64,000 bases of DNA from Pseudogemmobacter bohemicus. Its GTDB lineage: Bacteria; Pseudomonadota; Alphaproteobacteria; Rhodobacterales; Rhodobacteraceae. Numbering within the stretch: the stretch's first letter is position 1; the number at the start of each line of letters is the position of its first letter. The DNA is taken from the NCBI RefSeq assembly GCF_003290025.1, contig NZ_QNHG01000003.1:800841-864840 (forward strand), written 5' to 3'. Positions 18,858 to 28,884 of this stretch are shown one piece after another. The notes beneath the pieces are model-generated. The model had not been told where the DNA came from. It worked only from the letters and a program-made list of their open reading frames with translations, and ran no database searches. Both the position numbers and the translations under genes were made by a program.

Positions 18858-20260
18858 GGTGCCACCCTCAGGACCGAGGTTTCCAGGCCGGCGCGCTCAT
18901 AAAAACAGCGCAGCAAAAGGTTCTGTGCGGCGCTCAGGCGGTAGGTGGCCGAGGCCCGCATATCGGAAAGCGGCTGGTAATCCTTTGCGAGGGCGCCCAT
19001 CGCAACGCGGATCGTGGCCTCGCTCCAGAGGCTGCCGGTCAGAGCGGCTTCGGTGGCGGGGGCGCGTTTCGGGATACCGGCCATGCCGCCAAAGGCGATG
19101 CGGGCGGCAGTGATACGGCCATCGGTCACCGTGATGTTGAAACAGCCACAAAGCGCGGAAATATCCTGATCGAAGCGTTTCGAGAGCTTGTAACAGCTGA
19201 GATCGGGCGCCGGAGGAAGGGTGATTGCCTCGACAAATTCGCCGGGGCGGCGGTCCTGTTTGCGGTAATCGAGGAAGAAATCCTCCAGCGGCAGGGCGCG
19301 CCTTTCCGCGCCGCGCCGCAGATGCAGGGTGGCGCCGGCGGCAATCAGCGCGGGCGGGCTGTCTCCGATCGGGGAGCCATTGGCGATATTGCCGCCGATC
19401 GTCGCCGTATTGCGGATCTGGGCCGAAGCAAAGCGGCGCAAGAGTTCCGCGAGGGCCGGGTGGCTGTGCTGCACCGCCTCGCGCAGCCGGGCGATGGTGA
19501 CCATGGCGCCGAGCCGGAGGCCGGTTTCGCTTTCGGTGATCTCCTGCAGGTCCGGGATGCCGTTTAGGAAGATCACCGGGTTCAGTGCGCGCAGCTGTTT
19601 GGTGACCCAGAGCCCGATATCGGTGGCGCCCGCGATCAGAGTGGCCTCGGGGGTGGCGGCGTAAAGCGCGGCGAGCGCATCGGTGTTTCGCGGGCGCAGG
19701 GGGGCTGTCTGCCCCCCTCGGCCTTCGGCCTCACCCCCCGAGGATATTTTCGGACAGATGAAATCGACATCTTTTTCGAGCCAGTCGGGGATGGGCGCGG
19801 ATTCAGCGGCCATGGCTGCACGGATGATCGGGGCATAGCCGGTGCAGCGGCAGAGATTGCCGGCAAGCGTGTCGTCATGGGCGGTGTCGCCGTTCAGATG
19901 GGCGGCGGTCATCGAGGCGATGAAGCCCGGGGTGCAAAAGCCGCATTGGCTGCCGTGATGGCTGATCATGGCCTGCTGGACGGGGTGCATCTGGCCATTC
20001 GGACTGGTGATGCCTTCGACGGTGCGGATCGCCCTGCCGTCGAGCTGCGGCAGGAAGAGGATGCAGGAATTGACCGCACGGGCGCCGGTTTTATCGCGCA
20101 GGATCACCGTGCAGGCGCCGCAATCACCCTCATTGCAGCCCTCTTTGGTGCCTTTCAGCCCGCGCACCTCGCGCAGCCAGTCCAGCAGGGTTCGGGTCGG
20201 GCTTTCGCCGGCCGGGATATGGGTCTCGCTTCCGTTCAGCCAGAAACTGATGCCGGTCAT
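18854..20260 (-). CDS. xdhA: Xanthine dehydrogenase small subunit (2Fe-2S/FAD), with an in-frame repeat insertion
   Basis: At 468 residues this electron-transfer subunit has an N-terminal plant-type 2Fe-2S site (Cys42, Cys47, Cys50, Cys66), a second 2Fe-2S site (Cys106, Cys109, Cys137, Cys139) and a C-terminal FAD domain containing [18 protein letters not shown]. Between [10 protein letters not shown] and TDALAALY, where typical XdhA has a short linker, residues of about 168-191 ([15 protein letters not shown] and following) are encoded by a sense-oriented copy of the dispersed element at 19699-19771. The frame stays open. It is the first gene of the xdhABC-importer operon and is divergent from dnaE. 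Confidence 0.93.
   Translation of the reverse strand: MTGISFWLNGSETHIPAGESPTRTLLDWLREVRGLKGTKEGCNEGDCGACTVILRDKTGARAVNSCILFLPQLDGRAIRTVEGITSPNGQMHPVQQAMISHHGSQCGFCTPGFIASMTAAHLNGDTAHDDTLAGNLCRCTGYAPIIRAAMAAESAPIPDWLEKDVDFICPKISSGGEAEGRGGQTAPLRPRNTDALAALYAATPEATLIAGATDIGLWVTKQLRALNPVIFLNGIPDLQEITESETGLRLGAMVTIARLREAVQHSHPALAELLRRFASAQIRNTATIGGNIANGSPIGDSPPALIAAGATLHLRRGAERRALPLEDFFLDYRKQDRRPGEFVEAITLPPAPDLSCYKLSKRFDQDISALCGCFNITVTDGRITAARIAFGGMAGIPKRAPATEAALTGSLWSEATIRVAMGALAKDYQPLSDMRASATYRLSAAQNLLLRCFYERAGLETSVLRVAP
19699..19771 (-). repeat. Dispersed palindromic element, copy 2 (inside xdhA)
   Basis: On the minus strand it reads TTCATCTGTCC, then an AAAATATCCTCGGGGGG core, then a GGCC-TTC-GGCC hairpin (centred on 19724) and a G6C / GC6 stem (19699-19705 with 19711-19717). 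It is sense with respect to xdhA and is translated in frame. Confidence 0.85.
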
Positions 20261-20512
20261 TCGGTTATCCGCCGCGATACTCCCTGTGGCGGGGCCAGAT
20301 CGTCACTCCTGTGCCTGCCGGCCCGATGCGGCGTAGGGCCGGCGGTTTGCCCCTTTGCTTATGGTTTCATCAAGCCGGGGCGGGGCTGGGCTGGCAAGAG
20401 GAAATATCAATCGGGTGACGGAAAGGCACGATCGGGGCGGCCGGCTGCCACCTGTGCGGGCAAAGCGGGTTTCGGCCTTTCGCCGGCGGGGGGCAGGGGC
20501 TAGATTGGGGGC
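20261..20512. promoter_or_regulatory. Divergent promoter region, xdhA operon / dnaE
   Basis: This 252-bp spacer must hold the promoter of the purine operon (minus) and of dnaE (plus). No clear operator or riboswitch-like structure stands out. The dnaE start has only a weak GGGGG stretch upstream as a ribosome-binding site. Confidence 0.5.
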
Positions 20513-23500
20513 ATGTCAGGCGCTTTGAAATTCATCCATCTGCGGACCCATACCGAACATTCGCTGCTGGAAGGTGCGGTGCCGGTGAAGAAACTGGTCA
20601 AGCTGGCGGCGGCGGCAGAGATGCCGGCGATCGCGGTCACCGATTCCAACAACATGTTCTGCGCGCTGGAATTTTCCAGCCATTGCAAGGATGCCGGGCT
20701 GCAGCCGATCATCGGCTGCCAGGTGGCGCTGGATTATGATCCGGCGGCGCCGGGGGAAAAGCCGCGCCTGCCGGCTTCGGTTGTGCTGCTGGCACAGTCC
20801 GAGGCGGGCTACGAGAATCTGATGAAGCTGAACTCCTGCCTCTATCTCGGCAAGGCGGGGCAGCTGGTGCAGGTGACGGTCGATCAGCTGGCGGCGCATT
20901 CGGGGGGGGTGATCTGCCTGACCGGCGGGCCGGACGGGCCTCTGGGCCGGCTGTTGCAGGGCGGGCAGGAGCCGAAAGCGCGGGCGCTGGTGCAGCGGCT
21001 TGCCGCGATCTACCCGGACCGGCTTTATGTCGAGTTGCAGCGCCATCCGGGCGAGGGTGGGCGGCTGCCGCATGCGGAGGCTTCGTCCGAGCGTGGCCAT
21101 ATCGAGCTGGCTTACGCGCTGAACCTGCCGCTGGTGGCGACGAATGACGTCTATTTCCCGAAATCCGACATGTATGAGGCGCATGACGCGCTGATCTGTA
21201 TTGCCGAGGGCGCCTATGTCGACCAGCTGGAGCCGCGCCGCCGGCTGACGCCACAGCATTATCTGAAATCGGAAGCAGAGATGTGCGCGCTGTTTGCCGA
21301 CCTGCCAGAGGCGCTGGAAAACTCGGTCGAGATCGCGCGCCGCTGCGCCTTCATGGCCTATAAGAGGAAGCCGATCCTGCCGATCTTCGCGGAAGACGAG
21401 GTTGAGGAACTGCGCCGTCAGGCCTGGGAGGGGCTGGAGGCGCGTCTGACTGTGATCCCCCTGGCGGCTCCGCGCGAGGAATACGAGGAACGGCTGAAAT
21501 TCGAACTTTCGATCATCGAGCGGATGGGCTTCCCGGGCTATTTTCTGATCGTGGCCGATTTCATCAAATGGGCAAAAGACCACGATATTCCGGTCGGGCC
21601 GGGGCGGGGTTCGGGGGCGGGGTCGCTGGTCGCCTATGTGCTGACGATCACCGACCTTGACCCTTTGCGCTATGCGCTGCTGTTCGAGCGGTTCCTGAAC
21701 CCCGAACGGGTCTCGATGCCCGACTTCGATATCGACTTCTGCATGGATCGCCGCGAGGAGGTGATCCAGTATGTCCAGGACAAATATGGTCGCGACAAGG
21801 TTGCGCAGATCATCACCTTCGGCGCTTTGCTGTCGAAAATGGCGGTGCGCGATGTGGGGCGCGTCCTGCAAATGTCTTATGGCCAGGTCGACCGTCTGGC
21901 CAAGATGATCCCGGTCGAAGGCGTCAAGCCGGTCTCGATCACCAAGGCGCTGGCGGATGAGCCGCGCCTGCGCGAGGCGGCGAAGGAAGAGGTGGTCGGG
22001 CGGCTTCTGAAATATGCCGAACAGGTCGAGGGGCTTTACCGCTCTGCCGGCACCCATGCCGCCGGGGTGGTGATCGGCGACCGGCCGCTGGATGAGCTGG
22101 TGCCGCTGTATCAGGATCCGCGCTCGGATACGCCGGCCACCCAGTTCAACATGAAATGGGTCGAGGCGGCGGGGCTGGTGAAATTCGACTTCCTTGGCCT
22201 CAAGACCCTGACCGTGATCAAGGACGCGATCCGCCAGGTGCTGGAGGCGGGGCGGCCCTTGCATATCGGCCCCGATGGCATCCGGCTTTACGATCCGCCG
22301 AAGGGTGCCGAGAACGATATCGGGCATATCCCGCTGGATGACAAAGCGACCTATGAGCTTTACTCGGCGGCGCGCACGGTAGCGGTCTTCCAGGTGGAAA
22401 GCTCGGGGATGATGGATGCGCTCCGGCGCATGAAACCCACCTGTATCGAGGATATCGTGGCGCTGGTGGCGCTGTATCGCCCCGGCCCAATGGAGAATAT
22501 CCCGACCTATTGCGAGGTGAAGAACGGCACGAAGCCGCTGGAATCGATCCATCCAACCATCGACCATATCCTGAAAGAGACGCAGGGCATCATCGTCTAC
22601 CAGGAACAGGTGATGCAGATCGCCCAGGTGATGGCGGGCTATTCGCTTGGCGGCGCCGATCTTCTGCGCCGCGCGATGGGGAAAAAGATCGCCGAGGAAA
22701 TGGCGAAGGAGCGGCCCAAATTCATCGAGGGCTGCACCGCCACCCACCAGATCGACACCAAGAAATCCGGCGAGGTCTTTGACCTCCTGGAGAAATTCGC
22801 GAATTACGGCTTCAACAAATCGCACGCAGCCGCCTATGCGGTCGTCAGCTACCAGACCGGCTGGATGAAAGCGAACCACCCGGTCGAATTCATGTCCGGC
22901 GTGATGAATTGCGATATCCATCTCACCGACAAGCTGGCGGTCTACAAACGCGAGCTGGACCGGATGGAGGTCCAGGTGGTGCCGCCTTGCGTCAACCGCA
23001 GCCTCGCGGTGTTCTCGGTCAGGGATCAGAAACTGGTCTATGGCCTTGGTGCGCTGAAAAATGTCGGTGTCGAGGCGATGCGCTCGATCGTCGAGGCGCG
23101 CCGGATCAATGGCAGCGAGAAGCCCTTCGCCACGCTTTTCGATTTTGCCCGCAGGGTGGATCTGAAAAGGATCGGCAAACGCCCGATGGAGATGCTGGCC
23201 CGTGCCGGCGCCTTTGATCAGCTTGACCCCAACCGCGCCCGGGTGTTCGAGGCTCTGGACGGGCTGGTGGCTTATTCGGCGGCGGTGCATGAGGCGGCGG
23301 CCTCGAACCAGGTCTCGCTTTTTGGCGAGACGGGCGCCGATATTCCCGAGCCGCGCATGCCCTACCGCGATGACTGGCTGCCGGTGGAACGGCTGGGGCA
23401 TGAGCATCAGGCGGTGGGGTTCTACCTCTCGGGCCATCCGCTTGACGATTACATGCCGGCGCTGAAACGGCAGAAGGTCGAGACCCTGGCCGAGATCACC

Positions 23501-24013
23501 CGCAAAGCGCTGGCCAAAGGCCCGATGGTGGCCAAAATCGCCGGCTCGGTCTCGGCGCGGCAAGAGCGGAAATCGGCGAAAGGCAACCGTTTCGCCTTTG
23601 TCTCGCTTTCCGACCCGACCGGGCTTTACGAGGTCACCTGCTTCTCGGATGTGCTGGAGGCCTGCCGCGAATTCCTCGAACCCGGCAGCAATGTGGTCCT
23701 CACCGTCAAGGTCGATCCGGAGGGCGAGGGCGTCAAGCTGCTTGCCAATGGCGTCCAGCCGATTGACCAGGTGGCGGCAAAGGCCGAGGCCGCCGATATC
23801 CGCATCCATATCGACCGGCCCGAGGCGGTGAATTCCATCGCGATGCTGCTCGGCAAATCCGAGGGCAGGATGCGCGGGCGCGTCACGCTTTGCGTCCCCG
23901 ACGAAGAGGGGCGCGAGATCGACCTGTTGCTGCCCGATCCTTACCCGGTCAGCCCGCAGATCCGGGGCGCTATCAAGGCGATGCAGGGCGTGGTGATGGT
24001 CGAAGAGGTCTGA
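20513..24013 (+). CDS. dnaE: DNA polymerase III alpha subunit
   Basis: At 1166 residues this is the replicative polymerase subunit of normal length. An N-terminal PHP domain begins with HLRTHTEHSLLEGA. The catalytic palm has PDFDIDFCMDRR near residues 402-413 with paired aspartates, preceded by VGPGRGSGAGSLVAY. The helix-hairpin-helix region and an OB fold (GNRFAFVSLSDPTG, about 1022-1035) follow. Among the two DnaE classes of alphaproteobacteria, length and context point to the DnaE1 replicative type rather than the DnaE2/ImuC mutator, whose imuA/imuB partners are absent. It is divergent from xdhA and convergent with the DUF1444 pair. Confidence 0.96.
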   Translation: MSGALKFIHLRTHTEHSLLEGAVPVKKLVKLAAAAEMPAIAVTDSNNMFCALEFSSHCKDAGLQPIIGCQVALDYDPAAPGEKPRLPASVVLLAQSEAGYENLMKLNSCLYLGKAGQLVQVTVDQLAAHSGGVICLTGGPDGPLGRLLQGGQEPKARALVQRLAAIYPDRLYVELQRHPGEGGRLPHAEASSERGHIELAYALNLPLVATNDVYFPKSDMYEAHDALICIAEGAYVDQLEPRRRLTPQHYLKSEAEMCALFADLPEALENSVEIARRCAFMAYKRKPILPIFAEDEVEELRRQAWEGLEARLTVIPLAAPREEYEERLKFELSIIERMGFPGYFLIVADFIKWAKDHDIPVGPGRGSGAGSLVAYVLTITDLDPLRYALLFERFLNPERVSMPDFDIDFCMDRREEVIQYVQDKYGRDKVAQIITFGALLSKMAVRDVGRVLQMSYGQVDRLAKMIPVEGVKPVSITKALADEPRLREAAKEEVVGRLLKYAEQVEGLYRSAGTHAAGVVIGDRPLDELVPLYQDPRSDTPATQFNMKWVEAAGLVKFDFLGLKTLTVIKDAIRQVLEAGRPLHIGPDGIRLYDPPKGAENDIGHIPLDDKATYELYSAARTVAVFQVESSGMMDALRRMKPTCIEDIVALVALYRPGPMENIPTYCEVKNGTKPLESIHPTIDHILKETQGIIVYQEQVMQIAQVMAGYSLGGADLLRRAMGKKIAEEMAKERPKFIEGCTATHQIDTKKSGEVFDLLEKFANYGFNKSHAAAYAVVSYQTGWMKANHPVEFMSGVMNCDIHLTDKLAVYKRELDRMEVQVVPPCVNRSLAVFSVRDQKLVYGLGALKNVGVEAMRSIVEARRINGSEKPFATLFDFARRVDLKRIGKRPMEMLARAGAFDQLDPNRARVFEALDGLVAYSAAVHEAAASNQVSLFGETGADIPEPRMPYRDDWLPVERLGHEHQAVGFYLSGHPLDDYMPALKRQKVETLAEITRKALAKGPMVAKIAGSVSARQERKSAKGNRFAFVSLSDPTGLYEVTCFSDVLEACREFLEPGSNVVLTVKVDPEGEGVKLLANGVQPIDQVAAKAEAADIRIHIDRPEAVNSIAMLLGKSEGRMRGRVTLCVPDEEGREIDLLLPDPYPVSPQIRGAIKAMQGVVMVEEV

Positions 24014-24016
24014 TCC

Positions 24017-25017
24017 CTATTCTTCCAGCACCGTCCAGCCGGTATCATGCCAGAGTTGCGGGCCGGTGCGGAGCAACAGGTCGCTGGCGAGGGGCCGGGG
24101 CTCGGCCAGCCGCAGCGGGGAGAGGACCGGGAATGTCTCATGGGGCAGCCGGACATCTGACGAAAACCGTGCCCTGATGGTTTTGACGTCGGGATAGCGT
24201 ATCGCCCATTCGGCCAGCTGTCTCAGAATGGCGATTTCCGCATCCCCGGGATCGCTGGCCCAGAGGATCAGGTCGGTACGGGGGATGGCCGCCACGATCC
24301 GCGCCTTCGTCTGATCCTGCCAGAAGGTGTCCTGCACAGAAATGTCCAGGCATCCGCCCCCATCACCATCTGAATCCGCCCGCCTTGCAGCCGTTCAGGG
24401 TGCAGCCCGGCGGTCATTGCCGGCAGATTGGCCAGCCCGGCGCTGATGGTTTCCCTGCGGTCACAGGCGGAATGACCCACGCTCCTTTCCAGGCAGCCGG
24501 GCGTAAAGACGTGGTTGTTCGAAAACCTCTCCTCCCATATCCCCCAATGAACCTGAAACGCGTCGGTCAGGGTCGTGCTGACGCCCTGATTTTTCCTCCA
24601 GGGCTTCGCGTCCTCGTCGTTGATGTCACGCGGCATCATAATCCGGGGCACGATCAGCTCGGGCTGTGGCGGTTTTACGGTCCGGGGGGCGTTGTTTTTT
24701 GCCGTAGTCTCCTGATGTCGTTGCACCAGGTGCGCAACGAAGTCCTGGACCAGCTGCTCGCGCCCGGCGCCGCTCTTTGTCTCGCGCAGGCTTTCGGTCA
24801 GATCCGGCAGCCCGAGGATGGGTGTGCCTTGGCGCGCCCATGCTCCGCCCCTGTTGCCGGCGTAACGCGCTGCAAGGGCCGGATCCTGGATTTGCAGCGC
24901 GTCCAGCACCATGCGGAGGGTGTGCCGGTCATCCAGCGGGCGCGGCAGATCGGCGAAGCCCGGGGCGGACAGGGCGCCGAGAAGAAGCGAGAGGCAAAGG
25001 GAAACTGGGCGTATCAT
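24017..25017 (-). pseudogene. Frameshifted DUF1444-like secreted paralogue
   Basis: The start at 25017 (MIRPVSLCLSLLLGALSAPGFA) encodes a signal peptide. The frame runs to about 24330 and then loses homology to its neighbour. The continuing frame (QDTFWQDQTKARIVAAIPRTDLILWASD, ending DTGWTVLEE at 24017) aligns with the C-terminus of the adjacent gene (LWEERAKGHQSLIAAIPTRDTLIWIAD, ending GEGWVVLAE). One frame slip near 24330-24340 therefore separates the two parts. It is either a recently broken tandem duplicate or a base-calling error. Confidence 0.7.
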
Positions 25018-25105
25018 GGTTAAAATCACCGGAAGACTTTCCTGCCGCGCTACCGCGACAAAACGGCAAAGTTTTGCCCCGCATCGCGAAGGACTGCACC
25101 GGGGA

Positions 25106-25966
25106 TTACTCTGCCAGCACCACCCAGCCCTCGCCTGTCCAGCTGAAGAGATCGGGGCTGACCGCATAGGCCCCGCTTTCCCAGCTGGTTCCGGCCAGCC
25201 CGCGCAGGGCGGCGATGTCATCCGGGCTGCCATCGGCGATCCAGATCAGGGTGTCGCGGGTGGGGATGGCGGCGATCAGGCTCTGATGGCCCTTTGCCCG
25301 CTCCTCCCACAGCGCGGAGATCAGCAGGAGCGAGGATTCGTAATAGCCGTCCAGCCTGACCTGATAATAGGGGCCGGTTTGCGAGATGGTCATTTCTTTC
25401 AGCCGCGCGGCAAGGTTGCTCTGGCTCAGCGAGGCAAGGCCATCGGGGTCCAGCGCCAGCACCTTCATCATATCCTTGTCAAGCGAAGCGGTCCATTCCG
25501 GCTGGTCCACCACCCAATACTGGATCAGGCCGCCGGCAAAGGGCAGCAAGGGCGGCTCCTCTGGCAAAGCAGCGGCCAGCCTCAGCCTGTCGCGGATCAC
25601 CGGCATCACGCTGGCCGGATCAACCTCGCTTTCGGCGCCGGTCTCGTCAAATGAGGCGATGACCGCCGCCATATGGCGGTCGAAAATCTCCTGTCGGCGG
25701 GTGGCATCGGGTTCGGCCCGCAGCGCCATGTCGAGATTGTCGGGATAAAGCGTTGTCGTCTCGCCCCCTGGCAGCGTCACCGCAAGGCTCAGATCGGTTT
25801 CATCCAGCGTGACGGGCAGGTCAGGGGCGGCCCTGGTCATGGCGTCCTGCATCAGGCCCAGCGTCTCGCGCGGGCCGGAGGGGATGGCGATATCGGTCTG
25901 CCCAGATGCGGGCAGCAGCGTCAGAAACACCGCTGCGACAAGGGTACACAGGCGAAGGCGGATCAT
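25106..25966 (-). CDS. DUF1444-like secreted protein
   Basis: This protein of 286 residues has a signal peptide (MIRLRLCTLVAAVFLTLLPASG) and so is exported. The body resembles the DUF1444 (YtpQ-like) family, of unknown function: a central DRHMAAVIASFDE region, VMPVIRDRLRLAAA, and a C-terminal half with SLIAAIPTRDTLIWIADGSPDD. An upstream in-frame ATG at 25996 would put ten extra residues before the signal peptide, so 25966 is preferred. It is followed by a broken paralogue and preceded by slyX, probably in one transcript. Confidence 0.7.
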   Translation of the reverse strand: MIRLRLCTLVAAVFLTLLPASGQTDIAIPSGPRETLGLMQDAMTRAAPDLPVTLDETDLSLAVTLPGGETTTLYPDNLDMALRAEPDATRRQEIFDRHMAAVIASFDETGAESEVDPASVMPVIRDRLRLAAALPEEPPLLPFAGGLIQYWVVDQPEWTASLDKDMMKVLALDPDGLASLSQSNLAARLKEMTISQTGPYYQVRLDGYYESSLLLISALWEERAKGHQSLIAAIPTRDTLIWIADGSPDDIAALRGLAGTSWESGAYAVSPDLFSWTGEGWVVLAE

Positions 25967-25989
25967 GTCCAGGGCCGCTTTCAGCGGTT

Positions 25990-26190
25990 TCACCAATGCG
26001 GCGGCGGCTGGTTCGCCGCCGGCGCCTCGCTTGCCATCATCTCGCGATCGGCCTCGCGCTCCATCAGCATCTGTACGCGGCGCGACAGCTGTGTGATCTC
26101 GCGGTCCTGGCGCGCCACCACATCCGAGAGGTCATCCACCGCCCGGATCAGATGGGCGATCCGCTCTTCCAGTGCTTCCGCCATGGCCAT
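25990..26190 (-). CDS. slyX: SlyX family protein
   Basis: This 66-residue coiled-coil protein has heptad-like leucine/isoleucine spacing through EERIAHLIRAVDDLSDVVARQ and REITQLSRRVQMLME, and a proline-rich end (PPPHW) typical of SlyX. The biochemical role of SlyX is not settled. The ATG at 26184 is an alternative start. It is divergent from hisS. Confidence 0.85.
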   Translation of the reverse strand: MAMAEALEERIAHLIRAVDDLSDVVARQDREITQLSRRVQMLMEREADREMMASEAPAANQPPPHW

Positions 26191-26293
26191 TCATCCCCCG
26201 CTTGTCGCCTCTTGCCCCATCCGCTAGAGGATGCAGCAAGTGCCGCCAGGCTGCAATGCATCGGGGAAAACCCCCTATCCGAAGGCAGAACCC

Positions 26294-27778
26294 ATGTCCG
26301 AAGGCAAGATCCGCCGCCCCCGGGCCGAGACCCCCAAGGGTTTCCGCGATTATTTCGGCGCTGAAGTGACCGAGAGGAAGGCGATGCTCGACGCCATTGC
26401 CGGGGTCTATCATCGCTACGGGTTCGAGGCGCTTGAGACCTCTGCGGTGGAAACCGTCGAGGCTTTGGGCAAATTCCTCCCCGATGTGGACCGCCCGAAT
26501 GAAGGCGTTTTCGCCTGGCAGGATGAGGATGAGGCCTGGATGGCCCTGCGCTACGACCTGACCGCGCCGCTGGCGCGCGTCGCGGCGCAGTACAGGAACG
26601 ACTTGCCCTCGCCTTACCGCCGCTATGCGATGGGGCCGGTCTGGAGGAATGAAAAGCCGGGGCCCGGCCGTTTCCGCCAGTTCTATCAATGCGACGCCGA
26701 TACAGTCGGCACCGGCTCGGTGGCCGCCGATGCCGAGATCTGCGCCATGCTGTCGGACGCGCTGGAGACCGTTGGCATCCCGCGCGGCGATTATGTGGTC
26801 AAGGTCAATAACCGCAAGGTTCTCAACGGGGTGATGGAGGTCGCGGGCGTTCTCGATCCCTCCGACGCCGCGCGGTTCGAGGCCGAGCGCGGCATCGTCT
26901 TGCGTGCCATCGACAAGATCGACCGGCTGGGCGATGCGGGTGTGCGGGCGCTCTTGGGCGAGGGCCGCAAGGACGAGTCCGGCGATTTCACCAAAGGTGC
27001 TGGCCTGTCTTCTGAACAGGCCGAAGTGGTGATGGGCTTCGTCTCTGCCAAACGCGACAGCGGGGCTGCGACCGTCGCGCGGCTGCGCGAACTGGTCGGC
27101 GCCTCGCTACTGGGAGCCGAAGGCGTCAATGAGCTGGAAACCATCGCGGCGCTGCTGGATGCGGGCGGCTATGGGTCTGACCGGATCGTGCTGGATCCGG
27201 GCGTCGTGCGCGGCCTTGGCTATTATACCGGCCCGGTTTTCGAGGCCGAGCTGACCTTTGAGATCCTTGACGAAAAAGGCCGCAAGCGCCAGTTCGGCAG
27301 CGTGGCGGGCGGCGGGCGCTATGATGATCTCGTGAAGCGTTTCACCGGCCAGGCAGTGCCTGCAACCGGAATTTCCATCGGGGTTGACCGGCTGCTTGCG
27401 GCGCTGCATGCCAAGGGGCGGGTCGCAGCGGACACCACCGGGCCTGTGGTCGTCACGGTGATGGATCGCGACCGCATGGCTGATTACATGTCCATGGTCG
27501 CGGATCTCAGGAATGCGGGCATCCGCGCCGAGGTCTATCTCGGCAATCCGAAAAACTTCGGCAACCAGCTGAAATATGCGGATAAACGTCACAGCCCGGT
27601 CGCGGTGATCCAGGGTTCGGACGAGGCGGCGCGCGGCGTCGTGGTGCTGAAAGACCTGATCCTTGGCGCGAAGATCGCCGAGAATGCCACGCTTGAGGAA
27701 TGGAAGGACCGCCCCGCCCAGGTCGAAACCCCGCGCGGCGAGCTTGTCGCGGCGCTCCGCAAGATGCTCGCGCAATGA
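26294..27778 (+). CDS. hisS: Histidyl-tRNA synthetase
   Basis: This class II synthetase has 494 residues, the longer form seen in Rhodobacteraceae. Motif 2 appears as [27 protein letters not shown]. The two histidine-specific stretches are [18 protein letters not shown] and the following [15 protein letters not shown]-terminal anticodon-binding domain starts near residue 390. ATG 26294 begins [20 protein letters not shown], the expected N-terminus. The stop overlaps hisZ (ATGA), linking tRNA charging and histidine synthesis genes. Confidence 0.96.
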   Translation: MSEGKIRRPRAETPKGFRDYFGAEVTERKAMLDAIAGVYHRYGFEALETSAVETVEALGKFLPDVDRPNEGVFAWQDEDEAWMALRYDLTAPLARVAAQYRNDLPSPYRRYAMGPVWRNEKPGPGRFRQFYQCDADTVGTGSVAADAEICAMLSDALETVGIPRGDYVVKVNNRKVLNGVMEVAGVLDPSDAARFEAERGIVLRAIDKIDRLGDAGVRALLGEGRKDESGDFTKGAGLSSEQAEVVMGFVSAKRDSGAATVARLRELVGASLLGAEGVNELETIAALLDAGGYGSDRIVLDPGVVRGLGYYTGPVFEAELTFEILDEKGRKRQFGSVAGGGRYDDLVKRFTGQAVPATGISIGVDRLLAALHAKGRVAADTTGPVVVTVMDRDRMADYMSMVADLRNAGIRAEVYLGNPKNFGNQLKYADKRHSPVAVIQGSDEAARGVVVLKDLILGAKIAENATLEEWKDRPAQVETPRGELVAALRKMLAQ

Positions 27779-28884
27779 CGCTGTCTGCCAGCAACAAGGC
27801 CAGCATCCGCGCCGTTGCCGAAGCGCTTTATGGCCAGTTGCTCGCGGCTGGTGCGGTGGCGGTCGAGACCGAGATCCTGCAGCCCGCCGGCACGCTTCTC
27901 GACCTTTACGGTGAGGATATCCGCGCCCGCGCCTATGTGACTGCCGATCCGGGCCTTGGTGAGATGATGCTGCGCCCCGATTTCACCGTGCCGGTGGTCG
28001 AGGCGCATATGCGCGACGGTGCCGAGCCTGCGCGATATGCCTATATGGGCGAGGTTTTCCGCCGCCAGGAAGACCCCGATGCCCGCGCCCGCGAATATCT
28101 CCAGGTGGGTTTCGAGGTGTTCGACCGCGCAGCCCCCGAGGCCGATGCCGAGGTTTTCGCGCTGTTTTCCAGCCTGCTGGCGCCGTTGAACCTGCGCCCT
28201 GCCACCGGCGATATCGGCATTCTGATGGCAGCAGTGCGGGGGCTTTCGACCCCGGGCCGGCGCAAGGCGGCGCTCTTGCGCCATATCTGGCGCCCGAAGC
28301 GTTTTCGCGCCCTGCTCGACCGTTTTGCCGGCCGTGCCGTGCCATCGCCGGCCCGGGCCGCCTTGCTCGACCGGCTGAAATCCGACGCGCCGGGGGCGCT
28401 GATCGCCGCAGCGGGCCCGCTGGTCGGCCTGCGCTCGGCCGAAGACATCGCGGAACGGGCGGCGGCACTGCTGGAGGATGCGGCCACCCCGCCGATTGCG
28501 GCGACAGAGGCGGCGCTGCTTTACGATCTGTTGACGCTCCAGGCACCCTCGCTGGCGGCGCTGGCGCATTTGCGCGGCATTGCGCCGATGCTGCCCGCGA
28601 TCACCCCGGCGATTGACGCTTTCGCGGCGCGGCTCGATGCGCTGAAGGCGCGTGGCATTGATGTCGAAAGCCTGCCTTTCGAGGCGAGCCACGGTCGCAC
28701 CACGCTGGAATATTACGACGGTTTCGTTTTCACCCTTGCTGCAGCCGATCCGGACCTGCCGGCAGTGGCCTCAGGCGGGCGCTATGATGCGTTGACGGCA
28801 CATCTGGGCCAAAGCGGCTCGATCCCGGCGGTGGGGGGGATCATCCGCCCCGAACTGGTCGCGCGCCTCAGGGGGGAAATCTGA
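27775..28884 (+). CDS. hisZ: ATP phosphoribosyltransferase regulatory subunit
   Basis: At 369 residues HisZ is a catalytically inactive paralogue of the HisRS core that forms a hetero-octamer with short HisG and confers histidine feedback. HisRS-like stretches remain ([43 protein letters not shown]), while the C-terminal tRNA-binding domain is absent. ATG 27775 overlaps the hisS stop and TGA 28882-28884 overlaps the hisG start by one base, so all three are translationally coupled. Confidence 0.95.
   Translation: MTLSASNKASIRAVAEALYGQLLAAGAVAVETEILQPAGTLLDLYGEDIRARAYVTADPGLGEMMLRPDFTVPVVEAHMRDGAEPARYAYMGEVFRRQEDPDARAREYLQVGFEVFDRAAPEADAEVFALFSSLLAPLNLRPATGDIGILMAAVRGLSTPGRRKAALLRHIWRPKRFRALLDRFAGRAVPSPARAALLDRLKSDAPGALIAAAGPLVGLRSAEDIAERAAALLEDAATPPIAATEAALLYDLLTLQAPSLAALAHLRGIAPMLPAITPAIDAFAARLDALKARGIDVESLPFEASHGRTTLEYYDGFVFTLAAADPDLPAVASGGRYDALTAHLGQSGSIPAVGGIIRPELVARLRGEI

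Noticed and set aside
20516..23809. Very long open frame on the minus strand opposite dnaE (1097 codons)
   Set aside because: Its composition (His, Arg, Asp, Gln-rich) is what the antisense of GC-rich coding DNA gives; it has no family motif, and dnaE on the plus strand is certain.
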